A program made the position numbers and the translations under genes. A model generated the notes under the pieces. The model saw nothing but the letters and a program-made list of their open reading frames with translations. It ran no database searches and was not told where the DNA came from. Shown piece after piece: positions 44,831 to 54,797 of a stretch of DNA of 64,000 nucleotides (positions within the stretch are counted from its first letter, which is position 1; every line of letters begins with the position of its first letter). Location: NCBI RefSeq assembly GCF_014279655.1, contig NZ_CP047946.1, positions 2,666,001 through 2,730,000 of the forward strand, written 5' to 3'. This DNA comes from Synechococcus sp. ROS8604. GTDB taxonomy: Bacteria; Cyanobacteriota; Cyanobacteriia; PCC-6307; Cyanobiaceae.

Positions 44831-46033
44831 CTGATCCGAAAGATCGCATCCCCAGGCGATTGCCTGACCTGCACCATCACCAAGAGACAGGCGAATCTGC
44901 ACCGTGTCATCCACGAGATAGCCACCACAAGCGCGTTCACTGAGATAAGCCGCCGCTCTAGCCCGATCGAATGGCAACGGCTGTCCCTCTGACATCAGCT
45001 GATGGGGGCCAATCCAAAGAGCCACCGCACCGGCGTCAAACCCAACACCTGCACGACCCGCTGCCGCCACGATCCGTCCCCAGTTGGGATCCCTTCCGTG
45101 AACGGCCGTTTTGACCAACGATGAGCCACAAATGGTGCGCGCGATCTGTCGCGCCTCCGCCTCTGAATCGGTGCCCTCCACCTGCACTTCCATCAAGCAG
45201 GTGGCGCCCTCGCCATCCCGGGCAATCGAGCGAGCCAGATGCTGGGCCGCCATCGTGACCCCCTCCTCCAATGCCTCGAGCTGATCCTCTGGCAGTGGCT
45301 CTCCTGCCGCGAAGGCCAAGAAGGTGTCATTGGTGCTGGTGTCACCATCCACGGTGATGGAGTTAAACGAACGATTCACCGCCCGGCGCACCATGTCTTG
45401 CCACAGGTCACAGGGCACAGCGACATCACAGCTGAGATATCCGAGCATCGTGGCCATGTTGGGGTGAATCATCCCGGACCCCTTCGCCATCCCACCGATC
45501 CGCACCCGGCGCCCGCCCAACACAGCCTCCAAGGCGATCTGCTTCTCCACCAGATCCGTCGTCAGGATGGCCTGAGCAGCTGCACCACCACCATCAGGGG
45601 CTAAGGAGCTCACCAAGGGATCCACCGCGGCAAGAAGGGGATCGATCACGATCGGTTCACCGATCACCCCGGTCGAGCAAATCAAGACCTCGTCCTGAGA
45701 TAAACCCAGACGATCTGCAACCGCTTCTGTGATCAGAAGGCTGTCGGCAAGACCCCGATCACCGGTACAGGCATTGGCCTGCCCAGAATTGGTCACCACG
45801 GCTCGCACGCGACCGGACGTCACTTGCAGACGATCCGCACAAAGATCCACGCAGGCGGCGCGGACAACGGATGTGGTGAAGGTGCCAGCACAGACCGCAG
45901 CCTCTGGTGCCAGCAAAAGGGAGAGATCAGGTTTCCTGGATGGCTTGAGACCTGCGCTTAATCCCGCCGCCTTGAAGCCGGAGGGAGCAGTGATTCCTCC
46001 GGAGATTGGAGACCAGGTCACAGATGGCGTCAT
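44798..46033 (-). CDS. argJ: bifunctional glutamate N-acetyltransferase / N-acetylglutamate synthase ArgJ
   Basis: A 411-residue Ntn-fold enzyme of arginine synthesis. It recycles acetyl from N-acetylornithine to glutamate. Motifs are the start GITAPSGFKAAGLSAGLKPS, NSGQANACTGDRGL, STGVIGEPI, and the self-cleavage site KGSGMIHPNMATML, where the chain is cut before the Thr. The C-terminus is YVRINADYTT. Its last codons are contributed by the integrated element, but the protein is unchanged. It is divergent from coaE with 36 bases between. Confidence 0.97.
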   Translation of the reverse strand: MTPSVTWSPISGGITAPSGFKAAGLSAGLKPSRKPDLSLLLAPEAAVCAGTFTTSVVRAACVDLCADRLQVTSGRVRAVVTNSGQANACTGDRGLADSLLITEAVADRLGLSQDEVLICSTGVIGEPIVIDPLLAAVDPLVSSLAPDGGGAAAQAILTTDLVEKQIALEAVLGGRRVRIGGMAKGSGMIHPNMATMLGYLSCDVAVPCDLWQDMVRRAVNRSFNSITVDGDTSTNDTFLAFAAGEPLPEDQLEALEEGVTMAAQHLARSIARDGEGATCLMEVQVEGTDSEAEARQIARTICGSSLVKTAVHGRDPNWGRIVAAAGRAGVGFDAGAVALWIGPHQLMSEGQPLPFDRARAAAYLSERACGGYLVDDTVQIRLSLGDGAGQAIAWGCDLSDQYVRINADYTT

Positions 46034-46069
46034 TGATCAGGTTGCAAAACCAACCGAGCAGCTCTTTCT

Positions 46070-46771
46070 ATGCTTTTTACGACGGCATCGCCCAGCTCTG
46101 AAAGAGACGGCAAGGTCATACTTTCAAGGGACGAACCCCTTTCCTTGAGTGAAAGACAACGCTGGGAAGGACGGCAACGGCGCATCGGCCTAACCGGTGG
46201 CATCGCCAGTGGAAAAAGCAGCGTGGGGCATTTTCTAGAACAACAGGGCATTGCCGTTCTTGATGCAGATCTCTATGCCCATGAAGCGTTGGCTCCGGGC
46301 ACTCCGGCGACTCGTGCGGTGCTGGAGCGCTACGGCGTAAAAGTACAAAGCGAGCTCAGTGAAGGCCTTGACCGTGCGGCACTCGGCTCCATTGTGTTCA
46401 ACGATCCACAAGAACGGACTTGGCTGGAATCTCAACTGCACCCGCTGGTGCGACAACGTTTCGACCAGGAGCTGCAGACGCATGTCGGCGAGAGTGTTGT
46501 GGCATTGATGATCCCTCTGCTGTTTGAAACTGGGTTGGAGAGTCTTTGTTCGGAAGTCTGGGTGGTGTACTGCTCGCCAACCCAGCAAAGACAACGACTC
46601 ATCACCCGTAATCAGCTCTCTCTTGAGGAGGCCGAGCAACGCATCAGAGCCCAATGGCCTACGGATCGCAAGATTGAACTTGCTGACTCTGTCATTGAAA
46701 ACAGGGGCTTTCCGCAGAGCTGGACGTCACAGGTCCGTGAGCTGCTTTATGCACCGCCGCAACTTGATTGA
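46070..46771 (+). CDS. coaE: dephospho-CoA kinase
   Basis: A 233-residue kinase that phosphorylates dephospho-CoA, the last step in CoA synthesis. The P-loop GLTGGIASGKSSVGHFLEQ, DADLYAHEALAPGTPA and HPLVRQRF match the family. About 35 residues precede the P-loop strand, so a later start may apply. It is divergent from argJ. Confidence 0.93.
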   Translation: MLFTTASPSSERDGKVILSRDEPLSLSERQRWEGRQRRIGLTGGIASGKSSVGHFLEQQGIAVLDADLYAHEALAPGTPATRAVLERYGVKVQSELSEGLDRAALGSIVFNDPQERTWLESQLHPLVRQRFDQELQTHVGESVVALMIPLLFETGLESLCSEVWVVYCSPTQQRQRLITRNQLSLEEAEQRIRAQWPTDRKIELADSVIENRGFPQSWTSQVRELLYAPPQLD

Positions 46772-46978
46772 TCCGATTCTTTCAACGGACAGCAAACTCC
46801 ACGCAATGACCGAAGCAGCGGCAAACCCCAGGCAACAGGAGGTGCAGAGATAAAGACGAGCGATCGGCAGAGCATGAGCATCACGCGTGACGCCTCAGTC
46901 GGACCCTGTCACATCAGACGCCTTGACCAATCGACAAATAGCTCACTACGTTCCAAGGCTTTAATGCACCAGGTGGCC

Positions 46979-47581
46979 ATGAAACGGTTGGCTAGCTCAC
47001 TGGGATGGACAACGCTGCTATTCCTCACTGCGCAATCTGCACAGAGCGACCCAGTCGAATATCAATGTTTTGAGAGGAGCACGCGACGTCCGGTGGCGGC
47101 AAGCCTGGTCGACCTCAGCACGCCTGAGGTGAGCTGCGAGCCCACCACACTGAAAACCCCAAGCGTTGCAACCCCCGAGCTGGAGAGCAGCGCCAAACCT
47201 GACCGGCCTCCTGCAGATCCAGAGGTCAGCACCGGCCCCAGCCCTTACGCCGACATCACACCCGACCCAGAGTCCGTGAATCTGTTTGTCCGCGACAATC
47301 CTCTTTCGGCAAGACGTGCCCTGAATCTGGCCCGCGGTGCTGCAACTCGACGTAACGGGGGCCTTCGGGTCTATCGCCCGGGAACCTGCATGTATGGGAG
47401 TGCGACCAACAATCCTTGCCTCCTCCATGCAGGTCCAGAAGGCTTTGAATTCAAAATTCCTGGCGGTACACCCGGCTGGGAACAGGCCGGAGATCCTCCA
47501 GCCCTGACAACGCGGATTCTGATCGCAGCCGATGGCCGCTCATTAATGCAGAGCGACCAATCAGAAGCCGCTATCCCTTGA
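46979..47581 (+). CDS. small exported protein, unknown
   Basis: A 200-residue protein from ATG 46979, with AGGTGG just upstream. A signal peptide (KRLASSLGWTTLLFLTAQSA) precedes a Pro/Thr-rich stretch (TTLKTPSVATPELESSAKPD) and a C-terminal part with a cysteine pair (YRPGTCMYGSATNNPCLLHA, FEFKIPGGTPGWEQ). The layout is typical of small picocyanobacterial secreted proteins, but no family is assigned. The end overlaps gatB by 11 bases. Confidence 0.75.
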   Translation: MKRLASSLGWTTLLFLTAQSAQSDPVEYQCFERSTRRPVAASLVDLSTPEVSCEPTTLKTPSVATPELESSAKPDRPPADPEVSTGPSPYADITPDPESVNLFVRDNPLSARRALNLARGAATRRNGGLRVYRPGTCMYGSATNNPCLLHAGPEGFEFKIPGGTPGWEQAGDPPALTTRILIAADGRSLMQSDQSEAAIP

Positions 47582-49055
47582 GTTTCATGCTGAGGATCTG
47601 ATTGGCCAATTTGGGATCAGCTTTACCGCCAGTTTTCTTCATCAGCTGCCCCACAAAGAAGCCCTGCAGTTTATTTTTTCCACCACGGAATGCCTCTACC
47701 TCATCAGGATGAGCAGCCAGCAGCTCTTCCACGATCGCAGTGATGGCCGCAGGATCGCTGATCATCCCCAGTCCACGTTCATCCACAATCGCTTTAGGAG
47801 AACCACCCTTCTCAAGAAGCTCGGGGAGAATCTCCTTGGCGATCTTGCCGCTGATCTTGCCGCCATCAATCAGCTTGACCATCTCGGCGAGCTGTTCAGG
47901 GCGAAAGGCCAAGGCATCGAAGTTCAGGCGATTGCTGTTGACGTAAGCGGCAATATCACCCGTAATCCAATTCGCTGACAACTTGGCGTCTGCGCCGGCG
48001 GCCACAACGGTTTCGAAATACTGCGCCATCGAACGTTCGTCGGTCAGCACGCGCGCGTCGTACTGAGACAGCCCAAGGGCATCGGCATAACGATGGCGCT
48101 TAGCCGATGGCAGCTCCGGCAGTTCACTCCTCCAGGCTTCGCGCTGATCAACGCTCACCTCAATTGGACCAAGATCCGGATCGGGGAAATAGCGGTAATC
48201 GCTTGCTCCCTCCTTGCTGCGCATGCTCTTGGTGAGCTGTTTGCTCTCATCCCAAAGACGCGTTTCCTGAACGATCAGCTCACCACTTTCATAAGCCTTG
48301 ATCTGCCGCTGAATCTCGTATTCGCAAGCCTTCTGAATAGCAGAAAACGAGTTCATATTCTTGATCTCCACCTTCGTGCCAAAGGGAGCATCAGGGCCCC
48401 GACGCACGGAGATATTGACGTCGCAGCGAAGGGAGCCCTCCTGCATGTTTCCATCGCTCACACCCAGATAGCGCATGATCCGGCGGATCTCAGAGGCGTA
48501 TTCCGCCGCTTCCCGACCGTTGCGCAAATCGGGCTTGCTCACGATCTCGGCGAGGGCTACGCCCGCTCGGTTGTAGTCCACGAGCGAATGCGTCGAGCCC
48601 GCCAGGCGATCGCTTCCTGCGTGCACCAACTTGCCAGCATCCTCCTCCATGTGCAGGCGCTCGATTCCGATCTTTTTCAGGTAGGTGTCTTTACCTTTCT
48701 CTGCAACTTCCACCTCGATCCAGCCCTCTTCTGCAATCGGCTCATCGAATTGAGAAATCTGGTAGTTCTTCGGCAGATCTGGATAGAAATATTGCTTGCG
48801 ATCGAATTTGCTGTGTTCGGCAATGTTGAGATTCAGCGCCATCGCCGCCTTAACGGCGTACTCGAGCACCTTTTGATTCAAAACCGGAAGCGTGCCTGGC
48901 AGTCCACACACCACGGGATCGATATGGGTGTTGGGGTCATCCCCGTAGGCCGTGGAAGCGGACGTGAAAATCTTGCTGTTGGTACCCAGCTGCACGTGGG
49001 TCTCCAAACCGATCACGGCTTCCCAGGCCAGTTCCGTTGCTACAGGTGCTGCCAT
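47571..49055 (-). CDS. gatB: Asp-tRNA(Asn)/Glu-tRNA(Gln) amidotransferase subunit B
   Basis: A 494-residue subunit that activates Glu-tRNA(Gln) before amidation by GatA. The start WEAVIGLETHVQLGTNSKIF and the GatB signature RSKEGASDYRYFPDPDL are present, with YPDLPKNYQISQFD. The C-terminal YqeY-like helical domain ends in FFVGQLMKKTGGKADPKL. Length matches the family. Confidence 0.97.
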   Translation of the reverse strand: MAAPVATELAWEAVIGLETHVQLGTNSKIFTSASTAYGDDPNTHIDPVVCGLPGTLPVLNQKVLEYAVKAAMALNLNIAEHSKFDRKQYFYPDLPKNYQISQFDEPIAEEGWIEVEVAEKGKDTYLKKIGIERLHMEEDAGKLVHAGSDRLAGSTHSLVDYNRAGVALAEIVSKPDLRNGREAAEYASEIRRIMRYLGVSDGNMQEGSLRCDVNISVRRGPDAPFGTKVEIKNMNSFSAIQKACEYEIQRQIKAYESGELIVQETRLWDESKQLTKSMRSKEGASDYRYFPDPDLGPIEVSVDQREAWRSELPELPSAKRHRYADALGLSQYDARVLTDERSMAQYFETVVAAGADAKLSANWITGDIAAYVNSNRLNFDALAFRPEQLAEMVKLIDGGKISGKIAKEILPELLEKGGSPKAIVDERGLGMISDPAAITAIVEELLAAHPDEVEAFRGGKNKLQGFFVGQLMKKTGGKADPKLANQILSMKLKG

Positions 49056-49110
49056 CAGCTGTGAGCGTCGTCAAAGCAAAACAATTCTATGGCGTGACAG
49101 CAATCAGCAG

Positions 49111-49145
49111 GTTGGGAGGCTGCAGCAAGTCATTCCGACCTCCCA
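49111..49145. other. inverted repeat in the gatB/esterase divergent spacer
   Basis: TGGGAGG at the left and CCTCCCA at the right can pair around about 19 bases. There is no T-run. It may be a regulatory stem or coincidence. Confidence 0.3.
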
Positions 49146-49242
49146 TACAGCAACGCTTCACAACTTCGTTAAAAGAAGCATCACCCAAATGAAAAAGATC
49201 AGCGGCAAAAGCGATAACGTAAGTCATCACTGAACCAATAAA

Positions 49243-50880
49243 ATGTATCTCGACTGCCCAACACCGCCGATCCCTATCGAAAGATCGTACAGGGCAGATG
49301 ATAGCCATAAAAATATTCTAAACATCACTGTCTTCGGCGACAGCATGAGCGATTTTGGCTCAAGATCGGCCGCCATGTACAAACAGGTTCTCTATCCCAA
49401 CGCCCGTCCTGGATGGAGCGGCAAAACGTTTAACTATTCGAACAATAACTGGCAAACCTTCTTACGCCAATCCATTGGCACATCCACGCAGAACAAGTTT
49501 TGTTCAGACATTACCAATCGCTTCATCGGGGGAGGTCCAAGCCCAATCACCGCAACCGACGAGAACCCCTCCTATGCACTTGGCGGCGCCCTGACTGGCC
49601 GAAAGACGATCTTTGATGTTTTGAATGCTTTTGGACAGTTCCCAACAGAGCTCCTTAAGCCTCCTTATGCCGTCAGCCAACTAGGGATACGCTCACAGAT
49701 TGAGCATTTTTTCCAACGCGATCGCCGCGATCTTTCTGCCCAACTCACTGTGATATGGGGCGGAGGAAATGACATCCTGGCGACGGTACTGCAACAACAG
49801 AATCTCAACACCGCTTTTGAGCAGATTCTGAACAACAGCAAAGCCAATCTGATCACCTTGCTGCGCAATAGCAATGCAAAAACTGTTTTAATCTCTAGTG
49901 GGGCCCCGATCATTGGCAGCGTGGATGGGGTGAACTATGTCCTGCCCTACATCAGAGATCTTCCACAGAGCTGGCAGGAGCAAATTCAGTCTGGCGCCAA
50001 CTCGATCCTACACATCAAAACCCAACAGATAGCAAACGAAATCACAAAAATGTTCCCCTATGCAACGATTATTTCCTTCAATAACGAATACGAATACAAC
50101 TGGAAGCGTTTTGGTGACAAACTCGGAAACTTCAAACAATATGGCATTATCAATACAACTGATGCTGCACAAGAAGAAGCTCAGCTTGACCAGAAAGACG
50201 GAATTCTATACAATCTGCCTACAGTTGCTGCAGAGAATCAGACATCCCACCGGAAACAAACCGAAGCTGGTTTTCTCTACTTTGACTCATTACATCCGAC
50301 CGAAGCCGGCCACAGAATGCTTGCGAAAGCAATCGAGCTCACACTTGCGGAGCATCAGGCAGCAATCGAATCATCATTAACACAAACAATCACCTCTGCA
50401 GAAAACTTTATTTATACTGGAACATCAGGCAACGATTTCATCACTTCATCTCCCGATGGCAGCACACTTCATGGTGCAGAGGGGAATGACATTCTTCAAG
50501 GTCAAGCCGGAGATGATGATCTCAAGGGTGGGCTTGGCAACGACAAACTTGATGGCAAGGGCGGAAGCAATCGCTTGCAAGGAGGACTTGGTGCAGACGT
50601 GTTTGTCATCAGCCTCAAAGGGCTGATCGATGGCCCGCAGATCATTGAAGATTTCAACAGTGGGGAAGGAGACAGAATTCTGCTTTCACCTGTTCTAAGT
50701 GAACTAATGGGAGACCCCTTTCTTGTTCCCACAGCTGCCCAATGGGAACAAGCTGTTAAAATCGGGCACACCAAAGATGGAAATCTGAGGCTTGAGATAC
50801 CTCTAAGCCCAATCAGCGAACGGACTGGAATCATGATCCTGAACAACATCAAGGCCTTGAAGTTCAATTCTCTGTCCTGA
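49243..50880 (+). CDS. GDSL/SGNH esterase with C-terminal RTX repeats
   Basis: A 545-residue protein. The GDSL lipase block I is TVFGDSMSDFGS (about residue 28-39), block III is IWGGGNDILA and block V is FDSLHPTEAGHRML with the catalytic Asp and His. After residue about 385 come glycine/Asp-rich calcium-binding nonapeptides (GAEGNDILQGQAGDDDLKGG, LGNDKLDGKGGSNRLQGG), typical of type I secretion substrates. No N-terminal signal peptide fits this. It probably cleaves esters outside the cell. The region is somewhat more AT-rich than its neighbours. Confidence 0.9.
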   Translation: MYLDCPTPPIPIERSYRADDSHKNILNITVFGDSMSDFGSRSAAMYKQVLYPNARPGWSGKTFNYSNNNWQTFLRQSIGTSTQNKFCSDITNRFIGGGPSPITATDENPSYALGGALTGRKTIFDVLNAFGQFPTELLKPPYAVSQLGIRSQIEHFFQRDRRDLSAQLTVIWGGGNDILATVLQQQNLNTAFEQILNNSKANLITLLRNSNAKTVLISSGAPIIGSVDGVNYVLPYIRDLPQSWQEQIQSGANSILHIKTQQIANEITKMFPYATIISFNNEYEYNWKRFGDKLGNFKQYGIINTTDAAQEEAQLDQKDGILYNLPTVAAENQTSHRKQTEAGFLYFDSLHPTEAGHRMLAKAIELTLAEHQAAIESSLTQTITSAENFIYTGTSGNDFITSSPDGSTLHGAEGNDILQGQAGDDDLKGGLGNDKLDGKGGSNRLQGGLGADVFVISLKGLIDGPQIIEDFNSGEGDRILLSPVLSELMGDPFLVPTAAQWEQAVKIGHTKDGNLRLEIPLSPISERTGIMILNNIKALKFNSLS

Positions 50881-50970
50881 CCGACAGCTGAGGCTTAGGG
50901 AGAGATACGAGCAGCACATCAGACATCATCCTGAGACAACACGACGGGAAATAACAGTCCGGAACCCGAC

Positions 50971-52086
50971 ATGAAGGCAGGCAGCAACACTTTCAATAAT
51001 CAAATTTTAATCCTCGGCGGAGGACTCATGGGCCTCGCCATCGCCCATCAGCTAGCCCGGCGCGGCCGTTGCGTCACCGTTCTGAGCAGGCGACGCAACG
51101 AGGCAGCTGGCTTCGTGGCTGCAGGAATGCTGGCTCCCCATGCCGAAGGATTGCATGGCGATCTCTTGCAACTTGGCCAGCTGAGCCTGGAGCGCATTCC
51201 CCGCTGGGTGGCGCAGATTGAAGCCGACAGTGGACTTCCCTGCGGGCTGCGCGCCACGGGGATTGTGGTGCCCTTTCTTGATGCAAAAGAACGAGATTGT
51301 TATCCGACGGCCGCTTTTGGCGAAGCCCTGAATCGAGAACGGCTTGAACAACTGCTACCGGGTATCGCACCGGCCTGGCAGGCCGGCCTGCTCTTTGACC
51401 AAGACGGGCAAATTGACAATCGCCGTCAACTCATGCGCTCCTTAGAAAGTGCCTGCGTTGACAGGGGCGTGAATTTCCAGGAAGGAGTGGAGGTTCTCGA
51501 CGTCCTGCAACGAGATGGTCGCCTCAAGGGTGTGCAAACCCGTGATTCCGAAGGCCAGGTCGCCACTCTGGAATGCACGACAGCCGTTCTGTGCAGCGGG
51601 GCCTGGAGTGCTCAACTTCTTCCTGAATTGCCGGTCTTCCCAGTGAAGGGGCAGATGGTGTCACTACAAACCCCTCGCGGCGCCCTCAAACACGTCATTT
51701 TCGGCCCGGGCACGTATCTCGTCCCTCGCGAGGATGGTCTCGTGGTTGTAGGGGCCACCTCAGAGCCAGAAGCCGGCTTCAAGGAAGGGTTAACGCCTCA
51801 AGGGCAGCAACATCTCAACAAGGGGATCGCGGCCCTGCTTCCGGAAGCAGTGAACTGGCCGCCCATGGAACGTTGGTGGGGTTTTCGTCCCTGCACTCCT
51901 GATGAAGGTCCTTTACTGGGAGAAGGGCCCATCCAAGGACTATGGCTGGCCTGCGGCCATCACCGCAATGGCGTTTTGCTAGCAGCAATCACAGCGGAAT
52001 TGTTGGCTGGCGCCATCACCAACCAAACGTCCAGTCCCGATACATCAAAGCTTTTTAATGCCTTTCGCTGGAACCGTTTTCAGTGA
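50971..52086 (+). CDS. thiO: glycine oxidase ThiO-like FAD enzyme
   Basis: A 371-residue FAD oxidoreductase of the D-amino acid oxidase family. The dinucleotide fold is LILGGGLMGLAIAHQLARRG, and GFVAAGMLAPHAEG, PVKGQMVSLQTP, VVGATSEPEAGF, RPCTPDEGPLLG and ACGHHRNGVLLA follow. In cyanobacteria it makes dehydroglycine for the thiazole part of thiamine. Subtype assignment is by motif order and size. Confidence 0.9.
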   Translation: MKAGSNTFNNQILILGGGLMGLAIAHQLARRGRCVTVLSRRRNEAAGFVAAGMLAPHAEGLHGDLLQLGQLSLERIPRWVAQIEADSGLPCGLRATGIVVPFLDAKERDCYPTAAFGEALNRERLEQLLPGIAPAWQAGLLFDQDGQIDNRRQLMRSLESACVDRGVNFQEGVEVLDVLQRDGRLKGVQTRDSEGQVATLECTTAVLCSGAWSAQLLPELPVFPVKGQMVSLQTPRGALKHVIFGPGTYLVPREDGLVVVGATSEPEAGFKEGLTPQGQQHLNKGIAALLPEAVNWPPMERWWGFRPCTPDEGPLLGEGPIQGLWLACGHHRNGVLLAAITAELLAGAITNQTSSPDTSKLFNAFRWNRFQ

Positions 52087-52165
52087 TCCAGAGTGATCAA
52101 AACATCCCCCCAGGAGGTCTTCCCGAGGGGATATCAAGCCAAAAAGGCCTATCAACTTCTAAGGA

Positions 52166-52624
52166 TCAACCTTCGACGCGCCAGGCTTGATCGGACGGAG
52201 TCCAATCGCTCAATTCAGAGGGTTGAAACCAAAGCCCAATTTCAAACTGAGCCGTTTCTGCTGCATCAGAACCGTGAATCACATTGCGGCCGATGTTGAC
52301 GGCCAAATCGCCACGGATGGTGCCGGGCTCAGCCTCCAAAGGCTTCGTGGCACCGATCATTTTGCGCGCGCTGGTGATCACACCATCGCCCTCCCACACC
52401 ATGGCCACCACAGGGCCTGAGGTGATGAAGTCCACCAAACCAGCAAAGAAAGGGCGCTCTTTGTGTACGCCATAGTGCTGTTCAGCCAGCTCACGGCTTG
52501 GGGTGAGCTGCTTTAGGCCCACCAGCTTGAAGCCCTTTCGCTCAAAGCGACCCAGGATCTCGCCCACAAGACCGCGTTGAACGCCGTCGGGCTTGATGGC
52601 AATAAAAGAGCGTTCGGCAGCCAT
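52166..52624 (-). CDS. ndk: nucleoside diphosphate kinase
   Basis: A 152-residue enzyme from ATG 52624 (an upstream frame adds no domain). It transfers phosphate between nucleoside di- and triphosphates via a phospho-His. The start [17 protein letters not shown] and the active-site [15 protein letters not shown] with the catalytic His are intact. It is divergent from speA with 115 bases between. Confidence 0.97.
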   Translation of the reverse strand: MAAERSFIAIKPDGVQRGLVGEILGRFERKGFKLVGLKQLTPSRELAEQHYGVHKERPFFAGLVDFITSGPVVAMVWEGDGVITSARKMIGATKPLEAEPGTIRGDLAVNIGRNVIHGSDAAETAQFEIGLWFQPSELSDWTPSDQAWRVEG

Positions 52625-52739
52625 AAAATTGAAAAAACAGTCGTCATCGTCAACGCCAGATGCCCTAATTGGCAAGCGCAAGACTGGCAATGGGGTTGAA
52701 GCTCCTTAGATTTCCCCCATCTGATTGATCTCCGTTCCC

Positions 52740-54674
52740 ATGGTGCTCGCCGATTCCATCACCTGGACGGGGAGCGATAGCGCCCAGCTTTATGGGCTGG
52801 AGCGCTGGGGTGATCCTTATTTCTCGATCAACCCACGTGGACATGTCAGTGTGCAGCCACGCGGAGACCGTGGCGGAAGCCTTGATCTGATGGAGCTGGT
52901 AGCTGGCCTGCAGGACCGCAGCCTTGGACTCCCCCTCCTGATCCGCTTCGACGACATCCTTGAAGACAGGCTGGAACGCCTGCACGCTGCATTTGAACGG
53001 GCGGTTACTCGCTACGACTACGAGGGCCGCTACCAAGGCGTCTTCCCCGTGAAGTGCAACCAACAGCGTCACGTGGTGGAAGAGCTGGTGACCTGCGGGA
53101 GGCGCTGGCATTTCGGTTTAGAGGCAGGCAGCAAAGCCGAACTCCTGATCGCTCTCTCTTTGATGGACGATCCTGAAGCCCTTCTGATCTGCAACGGCTA
53201 CAAAGATCAGCGCTACATCGAAACGGCCATTTTGGCCAGAAGGCTCGGCCGAAGGCCCGTTGTGGTGATCGAACAACCCGACGAAGTGCAGCGCATCATC
53301 GATGCCAGCCAGGAGCTGGGAGCCGCACCGCTGATCGGCATTCGTGCGCGTCTCTCCAGCCGAAGCACCGGACGTTGGGGTAGCTCCGTGGGAGACAAGG
53401 CAAAATTTGGGCTACCCGCTCCCGAAATCATCAGCGCCGTTGAGGCCCTGCGCGACGCCAACCTGCTCAGCGAGCTGCGCCTTCTGCATTTCCATGTCGG
53501 CAGCCAAATCAACGACATCGCCGTAGTAAAAGATGCATTGCAGGAGGCCTCTCGTCTGTATGTGGAGCTTCATGCCCTTGGAGGCCCGATGGGCTACTTG
53601 GATGTAGGCGGTGGTCTCGGAATCGACTACGACGGCAGTCGCACCGCCACGGCAGCCTCAACAAACTATTCCCTGCAGAACTACGCCAACGACGTTGTCG
53701 CAACGGTGAAAGAGGGGTGCGAACCCAACAATGTTCCCGTACCAACGCTCGTCAGCGAAAGCGGTCGAGCGATTGCGAGCCATTTCTCAGTGCTGGTGTT
53801 CAACGTTCTGGGTAGCGGTGGGCTGCAGCAACCGGTACCGCCGGTTGAAGAGAATGAACCCCTGATCGTTCGCAATCTGCGTGAAACCTTTCAAGGCATC
53901 CAAGCCTTACCCACCGAAACTCCTGTTGACCCATCTCGCCTGCAGGAAGCCTGGAACGATGCTCTCAAATTCAAAGAGGATGCCTTGGCCGCCTTCCGGC
54001 TCGGCTACTTGAGTTTGAAAGAGCGCAGCATGGCGGAACAACTCACCTGGGCATGCGCCAGGGCCTTGCTCGACCGCCTGTCCGATCAAGCCAAACTGCC
54101 CGACGACCTCAAAACCCTTCCGGCTGTCTTAGCGGAAACCTATTACGCCAATCTTTCGATCTTCCGCTCCGCACCAGACACCTGGGCCATCCAGCAACTC
54201 TTCCCACTGATGCCTCTGCATCGTCTCAACGAACAACCCACACGGCTCGGGCATTTCGCCGATTTAACCTGCGATTCCGATGGCAAGCTGAACCGTTTCA
54301 TCAACGACGGCCAAAACAAACCCCTGCTCGAGCTTCATCCCCTAAAGCCAAGTGAGCCCTATCTGATCGGAATGTTTCTCGGTGGTGCCTATCAAGAGGT
54401 GATGGGCAACCTGCACAACTTGTTCGGCAGCACTGATGCCGCTCACATTCGGCTAGCCCCAGGAGGCGACTACCAAGTCGATCATGTCGTGCGTGGCGAC
54501 ACCAACGCCGACGTGCTGGAAATGATGGAACATGACCCAGTTCAACTCCTCGAACGACTGCGGATGGCCAGTGAGAAAGCAATCAGCAGCGGCACATTAC
54601 GCATCCATGAATCCAGACGATTGATGGATCACCTGGAAATCAGTCTGCGCCAGAGCACCTATTTACAAAGCTAA
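52740..54674 (+). CDS. speA: biosynthetic arginine decarboxylase
   Basis: A 644-residue PLP enzyme that makes agmatine for polyamines. The start ITWTGSDSAQLYGLERWGDP, the PLP-lysine region GVFPVKCNQQRHVVEEL, LDVGGGLGIDYDG and the C-terminal CDSDGKLNRFI and LFGSTDAAHIRLAPGGDY match SpeA. A longer TTG frame starts at 52725. Length is normal for the family. Confidence 0.97.
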   Translation: MVLADSITWTGSDSAQLYGLERWGDPYFSINPRGHVSVQPRGDRGGSLDLMELVAGLQDRSLGLPLLIRFDDILEDRLERLHAAFERAVTRYDYEGRYQGVFPVKCNQQRHVVEELVTCGRRWHFGLEAGSKAELLIALSLMDDPEALLICNGYKDQRYIETAILARRLGRRPVVVIEQPDEVQRIIDASQELGAAPLIGIRARLSSRSTGRWGSSVGDKAKFGLPAPEIISAVEALRDANLLSELRLLHFHVGSQINDIAVVKDALQEASRLYVELHALGGPMGYLDVGGGLGIDYDGSRTATAASTNYSLQNYANDVVATVKEGCEPNNVPVPTLVSESGRAIASHFSVLVFNVLGSGGLQQPVPPVEENEPLIVRNLRETFQGIQALPTETPVDPSRLQEAWNDALKFKEDALAAFRLGYLSLKERSMAEQLTWACARALLDRLSDQAKLPDDLKTLPAVLAETYYANLSIFRSAPDTWAIQQLFPLMPLHRLNEQPTRLGHFADLTCDSDGKLNRFINDGQNKPLLELHPLKPSEPYLIGMFLGGAYQEVMGNLHNLFGSTDAAHIRLAPGGDYQVDHVVRGDTNADVLEMMEHDPVQLLERLRMASEKAISSGTLRIHESRRLMDHLEISLRQSTYLQS

Positions 54675-54797
54675 ATCAATCCGCACTCCATTCCATCAAT
54701 GTGCAGATGTTTCATCGCATTTCGCTTCGATCACATTCCCTGAGGCCATCGTCAAAGAGAGACTGGCTAGGCAAACTGGATCATCCACACATTTGAA

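Noticed and set aside
50464-50600. Repeat array in the esterase gene resembling CRISPR-like spacing
   Set aside because: The repeats are degenerate codons for RTX glycine/Asp nonapeptides and not direct DNA repeats with spacers.
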